Shown in pieces: positions 5,943 to 9,663 of a stretch of 9,663 nt of DNA. The stretch comes from Winogradskyella_A sp963966315. GTDB lineage: Bacteria; Bacteroidota; Bacteroidia; Flavobacteriales; Flavobacteriaceae. Each line of letters begins with the position of its first letter. Within the stretch, counting starts at the first letter, position 1. The DNA is taken from the NCBI GenBank assembly GCA_963966315.1, contig CAWZYX010000114.1:1-9663 (forward strand). Direction: 5' to 3'. The position numbers and the translations under genes are program-made. Below the pieces are notes generated by a model. It was not told where the DNA came from. It saw only the letters and a program-made list of their open reading frames with translations, and did not search any database.

Positions 5943-7787
5943 TTATTTCTTACCGTCCATTTTATCCTTTAAGGCTTGTAGCGCATCGTTGGCATCACCT
6001 AAAGTAGGTTTAGCCTCAGCTGCAGCAGCTTCTGCTTTTTTAGCGGCAGCCTTGACAATTTTTGCCTCTTCTGCTTTAAACACAGCTGTATGAGAAGCTA
6101 CTACACGTTTAAAATCTTTATTGAATTCTATGATTTTAAAATCGGCTTCTTCACCTTTTTTAAGTTTTGAACCATCTTCTTTCTCTAAGTGACGATTAGG
6201 GACAAAGGCTGTGATATGCTCATTAAATTTGATTGTCGCACCTTTATCAACAATTTCATCGATCGTTCCGGTATGTACGGTATTTATCGCAAAATCCTTA
6301 GCGTACTTATCCCATGGATTCTCCTCTATTTGTTTATGACCGAGGCTCAATTTGCGTCCTTCTACATCCAGTTCAAGTACTACCACATCCATTTTTTCTC
6401 CCACCGTACAGAATTCACTTGGGTGTTTAATCTTTTTGGTCCAGGACAAATCTGAAATATAGATTAATCCATCAATACCTTCCTCAAGTTCAACAAACAC
6501 CCCAAAATTGGTGAAGTTTCTAATTATACCGGTATGTCTGGAACCGACTGGATATTTTTTAGTGATATCAGTCCAGGGATCTGGAGTTAATTGTTTGATA
6601 CCAAGTGACATCTTACGCTCTTCACGATCAAGGGTAAGAATAACTGCTTCAATCTCGTCACCAACCTCAACAAAGTCCTGTGCTGATCTTAAATGGGTAG
6701 ACCAGGACATTTCACTGACATGAACAAGGCCTTCAACTCCTTCGGCAACCTCCACGAAAGCACCATAGTCGGCAATCACAACCACTTTTCCTTTTACCTT
6801 ATCACCTACTTTAAGCTCATCTCCAAGAGCCTCCCATGGATGCTTGCTCAATTGCTTTAAACCTAATTGGATTCTAGATTTGTCTTCGTCAAAATCAAGG
6901 ATCACAACGTTTAGCTTCTCATCAAGTTCAACGATCTCATTTGGATGGTTGATTCGGGACCATGACAGGTCAGTAATATGAATAAGGCCGTCTACACCTC
7001 CAAGGTCAATAAACACACCATAAGAAGTGATGTTTTTAACAACTCCTTCAAGCACCTGACCCTTTTCTAATTGGCCAATGATTTCTTTCTTCTGCTCTTC
7101 AATATCTGCTTCAATTAACGCTTTATGAGATACAACGATGTTTTTAAATTCGTGGTTGATCTTAACCACTTTAAACTCCATAGTCTTATTGACATACTGG
7201 TCGTAGTCTCTGATCGGTTTTACATCAATTTGAGATCCAGGTAAGAAGGCTTCGATTCCGAATACGTCGACAATCATACCTCCTTTTGTTCTGCACTTTA
7301 CAAAACCATTAACGATCTCACCGGAGTCATAAGCCGCATTCACACGCTCCCATGCCTTAATAACCCGTGCTTTTCTATGAGATAATACAAGTTGTCCTGT
7401 TGCATCCTCTCTTACATCAATAAGTACCTCTACTTTATCACCTACCTTTAAGTCTGGATTGTAACGAAACTCATTTAAAGAAATAACACCCTCTGATTTT
7501 GCATTGATATCAATTATAGCATCACGGTCTGTAATGGCAATAACGGTTCCTTCTACTACTTCGTCGTCTAAAGTATCGACAAAATTTTCCGACACCAGTT
7601 GTTCAAATTCGGCCAGTTTGGAATCTGCCACCTGCTCAATTCCTTCTTCGTAGTTGTGCCAATCGAACTCTTTTAAAAATTTTTCTGGATTTGACTGTGC
7701 TTCAGAAACCTGCACATCAACTTTAGGTGATTTCGCAGTCTCAACGGTTGTCGCCTCAACTGCTTCTGTTTTTTTATTTTCAGCCAT
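5943..7787 (-). CDS. rpsA: 30S ribosomal protein S1
   Basis: A complete 614-residue protein from the ATG at 7787-7785. It contains six S1-type OB-fold domains at about residues 76-137, 156-223, 243-312, 328-399, 414-485 and 502-567. Domains 3-5 are the most canonical, each with a YGVFIDL/YGAFVEV/FGVFVEL strand and an H/Y-I/V-S/T-D/E-L/M-SW signature. Domains 1 and 2 match the ribosome-binding type. An acidic and threonine-rich N-terminal extension (1-75) and an Ala/Lys/Glu-rich tail (574-614) flank the domains; the whole is longer than E. coli S1 (557 residues). S1 binds mRNA at the 30S platform and helps start translation on leaders without a strong Shine-Dalgarno sequence, which is pertinent in Bacteroidota. 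The gene is monocistronic by context, with its own promoter (7905-7936), long leader and terminator (5890-5919). Confidence 0.98.
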   Translation of the reverse strand: MAENKKTEAVEATTVETAKSPKVDVQVSEAQSNPEKFLKEFDWHNYEEGIEQVADSKLAEFEQLVSENFVDTLDDEVVEGTVIAITDRDAIIDINAKSEGVISLNEFRYNPDLKVGDKVEVLIDVREDATGQLVLSHRKARVIKAWERVNAAYDSGEIVNGFVKCRTKGGMIVDVFGIEAFLPGSQIDVKPIRDYDQYVNKTMEFKVVKINHEFKNIVVSHKALIEADIEEQKKEIIGQLEKGQVLEGVVKNITSYGVFIDLGGVDGLIHITDLSWSRINHPNEIVELDEKLNVVILDFDEDKSRIQLGLKQLSKHPWEALGDELKVGDKVKGKVVVIADYGAFVEVAEGVEGLVHVSEMSWSTHLRSAQDFVEVGDEIEAVILTLDREERKMSLGIKQLTPDPWTDITKKYPVGSRHTGIIRNFTNFGVFVELEEGIDGLIYISDLSWTKKIKHPSEFCTVGEKMDVVVLELDVEGRKLSLGHKQIEENPWDKYAKDFAINTVHTGTIDEIVDKGATIKFNEHITAFVPNRHLEKEDGSKLKKGEEADFKIIEFNKDFKRVVASHTAVFKAEEAKIVKAAAKKAEAAAAEAKPTLGDANDALQALKDKMDGKK

Positions 7788-7904
7788 TGCTGATTAATTT
7801 TGTATCCTGCCAGTTTGGTAAAGCTAAAAAACGAGAAACTGTACAGAAGATCGTTAAATGTGTTTTTTAAATCCTTTTCGCTTTACCGCTCGTAAAAAGG
7901 TCTG
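7788..7904 (-). promoter_or_regulatory. rpsA 5' leader with two candidate hairpins carrying complementary loops
   Basis: Minus-strand RNA starting near 7898 gives a leader of about 110 nt. Hairpin 1 has the 6-bp stem CCTTTT/AAAAGG (7900-7895 with 7878-7873) and a 16-nt loop. Hairpin 2 has the 6-bp stem CAGTTT/AAACTG (7841-7836 with 7816-7811) and a 19-nt loop. Loop 1 contains GGTAAAGC (7887-7880) and loop 2 contains GCTTTACC (7824-7817), an 8-bp perfect complement. ACGAG (7893-7889) and CTCGT (7835-7831) in the same loops also match. The loops could kiss, form a pseudoknot or refold into an alternative pairing. A role in S1 feedback control is inference only. Confidence 0.4.
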
Positions 7905-7936
7905 CAAAGATACGATTTAAATGTCTGATCCCCAAA
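7905..7936 (-). promoter_or_regulatory. Bacteroidota-type sigma-A promoter of rpsA
   Basis: On the minus strand a TTTG (7936-7933) is followed after 20 bases by TATCTTTG (7912-7905). These match the -33 TTG and -7 TAnnTTTG elements described for Bacteroidota primary sigma factor, at the expected spacing. Initiation is predicted near 7898. This is the best promoter in the window, as expected for a ribosomal protein gene. Confidence 0.8.
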
Positions 7937-8048
7937 GAAAATATCCTTCAAATTTTCATCTGAAAGACAAAAAAAGCTGTAATTCATTTTAAAGCACTTT
8001 TTGGATTTAATATATTTATACACCTATTAATTTCAACACAACTCAATC

Positions 8049-8426
8049 ATGGTTAAAAGTAAATATCAGGCAGTGCTCGACCTTGGAGAATCACTTCAGG
8101 TTCAAAATGGCGATGTTAAAGAAGAAAGCGGCGTTCTCAAAATAGTTGGTACTACGAGAACGCAATACGAGAAAAACCTTCTCTGGGATAAAATCAAGGA
8201 AATTGGCGGTGAAAATCCTTCTGACATTAAAGCCGATATAAAGGTGGCCGATACCTCTGTTTATCACCGTCATCTTGTAAAGTCTGGCGAAACTCTTGGT
8301 CATATCGCCAAACATTATTACGGAGATGTTATGAAGTACAAAAAGATTTTTGAAGTGAACACCGACATCCTCAAAGATCCCGATCTCATCCATCCCGGAC
8401 AAGAATTGATTATTCCTAATCTTTAG
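8049..8426 (+). CDS. BON/LysM-domain protein, Kbp (YgaU)-like
   Basis: A 125-residue protein with no signal peptide or membrane segment. Residues about 15-68 form a BON-like unit: VQNGDVKEESGVLKIVGTT, then a helix and KADIKVAD, an alternating beta pattern seen in BON domains. Residues 74-123 form a clear LysM domain: HLVKSGETLGHIAKHYYGD, then YKKIFEVNTDIL and HPGQELIIP. This order and the LysM sequence resemble E. coli Kbp/YgaU, a cytoplasmic potassium-binding protein of about 149 residues. The N-terminal helix of Kbp appears shortened here. Potassium binding is inferred by family only; without a secretion signal, peptidoglycan binding is less likely. The gene is divergent from rpsA across 261 bp and convergent with cmk, with 8 bp between stops. 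Upstream DNA is A/T-rich but has no exact TAnnTTTG box; TTG at 8001-8003 and TAATTTCA at 8028-8035 are the nearest weak elements. Confidence 0.9.
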   Translation: MVKSKYQAVLDLGESLQVQNGDVKEESGVLKIVGTTRTQYEKNLLWDKIKEIGGENPSDIKADIKVADTSVYHRHLVKSGETLGHIAKHYYGDVMKYKKIFEVNTDILKDPDLIHPGQELIIPNL

Positions 8427-8434
8427 GCTTCATT

Positions 8435-9118
8435 TTACCGTCGATTTTCGATCATCGAGAGCATTTGATCCAATTGCTCCTCGATGCTCATGTTTGAGTT
8501 GTCAAATTCTATAGCATCCTGTGCCTTAGTCAAAGGAGAGTCGCTCCGTGTGGAATCTATTTGATCTCGGGTCACCACATTTTTATATACCTCCTCATAA
8601 CTGATCACCTCCCCTCTTTCTTTAAGCTCCTTATAGCGCCGTTTTGCTCTCACCTCTGCAGAAGCAGTCATAAAAAATTTAATCTCCGCATTAGGAAAAA
8701 CGACGGTCCCAATATCCCTACCGTCCATTACCAGCCCCTTGTCTTCTCCCAGTTTTTTCTGCTGGTCCACTAGCTTTCGTCTCACTTCGGGAATAGCAGC
8801 TACAGGACTAACACAATTTGATACTTCCATGGTACGAATTGCATGCTCGACGTTTTCACCATTGAGGTAGACCTCTCCCTTATTGGTAGTTGTGTTGTAC
8901 CGAAACTCTACGCTAACAGACGGCAACCTTGTAATGAGCTCCTCCTTCTTTAAAAAACCCGGTCCAACCAGATCGTTCTGTATGGCAAACAGGGTTACAG
9001 CTCTGTACATAGCACCAGTATCCACATAAATCATGGATAATTCTTTCGCGATGGCCTTGGCAAGCGTACTTTTACCGGTACTGGAATAGCCATCGATTGC
9101 AACAATAATATTTTTCAT
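8435..9118 (-). CDS. cmk: Cytidylate (CMP/dCMP) kinase
   Basis: A 227-residue protein from the ATG at 9118-9116; an in-frame TTG one codon upstream overlaps the porQ stop and is not preferred. The enzyme phosphorylates CMP and dCMP with ATP (EC 2.7.4.25). The P-loop GYSSTGKST (10-18) is intact, followed by the nucleotide-binding YVDTGAMYR (31-39), an NMP-binding insert typical of bacterial CMP kinases (about 60-100), DGRDIGT (132-138) and the lid/acceptor motif RDQIDSTRSDSPL (184-196). The length fits the long bacterial form. The start codon overlaps the porQ stop by one base (TGATG), implying translational coupling. The gene converges on the LysM gene with 8 bp between stops and no obvious terminator, so transcripts probably overlap. 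Confidence 0.97.
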   Translation of the reverse strand: MKNIIVAIDGYSSTGKSTLAKAIAKELSMIYVDTGAMYRAVTLFAIQNDLVGPGFLKKEELITRLPSVSVEFRYNTTTNKGEVYLNGENVEHAIRTMEVSNCVSPVAAIPEVRRKLVDQQKKLGEDKGLVMDGRDIGTVVFPNAEIKFFMTASAEVRAKRRYKELKERGEVISYEEVYKNVVTRDQIDSTRSDSPLTKAQDAIEFDNSNMSIEEQLDQMLSMIENRR

Positions 9119-9663
9119 CAATTCAAATCTATTTGCAGTCCAAAGAAACTGCTGTTTGCAGCGGAAGAATACCTGGCATGAGTATAACTAAAACGCATTC
9201 TTCCAATTTTTATTCCAACACCAAATGAGAGTCCAGCAAAGCTCCTGCTATCTTCAATTCTCAATTCTTCACCACGTCTGAAACTATACCCCAATCTAAG
9301 ATTAAACCCTTTATCCGGAAATAGTTCTGCACCAATAATGGTATGTCTTAGCAACTCACTAAAAAAACCAACCTCCTCCTGTGTTTGGTTGCCATCCAAA
9401 TCGGTAGTGGCTCTTGCCGGATTTGAGAACGCTATTGGCCATTGCTGTAGGTTTTCAAACGTAAGATGCCACCGAAGAGGTACATTTTGCAACAGTTGTG
9501 ACAAACCAACATTTACTTCAAGAGGTAATGACTCCGGAGTCCCTGCGTAGGTGGTAAACTGTGTGCCTAAATTACGTATTGAAAGGGCTGCATTAAAATC
9601 AATTCGCTCATTGATGTACATCACCCCTAAATCTACAGCTCCACCAACAGAGCTGTACTGTTC
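9118..9663 (-). CDS. porQ: Type IX secretion system protein PorQ (5'-partial)
   Basis: The frame stays open to the window edge, giving 181 C-terminal residues that begin EQYSSVGGAVDLGV; the real start lies beyond 9663. The protein has repeated amphipathic beta strands with alternating hydrophobic and polar residues (for example INERIDFNAALSIRN, LPLEVNVGLSQLL, RWHLTFENL, FNLRLGYSFRRGEEL and MRFSYTHARYS). It ends in a strand, FFGLQIDLN, consistent with an outer-membrane beta barrel. Sequence style and position directly before cmk match PorQ of the type IX secretion system; I recall the porQ-cmk order in Porphyromonas gingivalis and flavobacteria. PorQ works with PorU, PorV and PorZ in the cell-surface attachment complex that processes secreted cargo; this is family knowledge. 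The TGA stop (9120-9118) overlaps the cmk ATG. The promoter and signal peptide cannot be seen here. Confidence 0.88.
   Translation of the reverse strand, partial: EQYSSVGGAVDLGVMYINERIDFNAALSIRNLGTQFTTYAGTPESLPLEVNVGLSQLLQNVPLRWHLTFENLQQWPIAFSNPARATTDLDGNQTQEEVGFFSELLRHTIIGAELFPDKGFNLRLGYSFRRGEELRIEDSRSFAGLSFGVGIKIGRMRFSYTHARYSSAANSSFFGLQIDLN

Noticed and set aside
6189..6455. Plus-strand frame opposite rpsA with a hydrophobic segment
   Set aside because: It is antisense to conserved S1 domains 5 and 6, where constraint on the S1 frame explains the open frame; no promoter is visible.
9119..9121. TTG as the cmk start one codon upstream
   Set aside because: The adjacent ATG at 9118 overlaps the porQ TGA in the standard TGATG arrangement and gives the normal MKNIIVAIDG N-terminus.
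9622..9624. GTG at 9624 as the porQ start
   Set aside because: The frame continues to the window end with PorQ-like residues (SSVGGAVDLG), there is no signal peptide at this GTG, and the protein would be about half the usual length.
1..9663. Hidden defence system, mobile element, CRISPR array or prophage
   Set aside because: All long frames are recognised housekeeping or envelope genes; no transposase, integrase, spaced direct repeats, tRNA-linked attachment site or change in composition is visible.

Overview
The window reads as a stretch of conserved, mostly housekeeping chromosome from a member of the Bacteroidota, most likely family Flavobacteriaceae. The evidence is a PorQ-family type IX secretion protein next to cytidylate kinase, an OmpA protein with beta-propeller and carboxypeptidase-regulatory-like domains, a long six-domain S1 protein, exact TAnnTTTG promoter boxes upstream of two genes, and a general lack of strong Shine-Dalgarno sequences. 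There is no sign of a mobile element, prophage, CRISPR array, tRNA or rRNA. Base and codon use look even throughout.

Layout. (1) 2-1606, plus strand: the 3' part of an OmpA-type envelope protein whose 5' end lies outside the window. It ends at a strong hairpin (1627-1658) that can terminate transcription in both directions. (2) 1675-2172, minus strand: a small CAP-domain lipoprotein, separated from the next gene by 180 bp of A/T-rich, repeat-rich DNA. (3) 2353-5820, minus strand: a tight five-gene cluster, transcribed pyrR, pyrB, a small STAS-like gene, rnz, pdxH, with gaps of 2 to 42 bp. An exact promoter -7 box lies just before pyrR. (4) 5943-7787, minus strand: rpsA, with its own terminator (5890-5919), a near-consensus promoter (7905-7936) and a leader of about 110 nt that could fold into two hairpins with complementary loops. 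(5) 8049-8426, plus strand: a small BON/LysM protein resembling Kbp (YgaU), divergent from rpsA. (6) 8435-9663, minus strand: porQ (5' end outside the window) followed by cmk, joined by a TGATG stop/start overlap.

How the genes relate. pyrR and pyrB belong to pyrimidine supply, and Cmk acts on CMP/dCMP in the same nucleotide economy. rnz matures tRNA 3' ends and pdxH makes pyridoxal phosphate; their sharing a cluster with pyrB probably reflects co-expression rather than one pathway. PorQ belongs to the type IX secretion system at the outer membrane, and the OmpA protein anchors the envelope.

Start corrections. Two starts were revised from longer open frames: PyrR begins at the ATG at 5820, not an upstream TTG that lies inside the promoter box, and Cmk begins at the ATG at 9118, inside the porQ stop overlap. 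I found no convincing undescribed system. The most interesting items are the possible kissing-loop rpsA leader, the unnamed STAS-like gene, a PyrR without a visible attenuator, and phased A-tracts upstream of the CAP lipoprotein gene.
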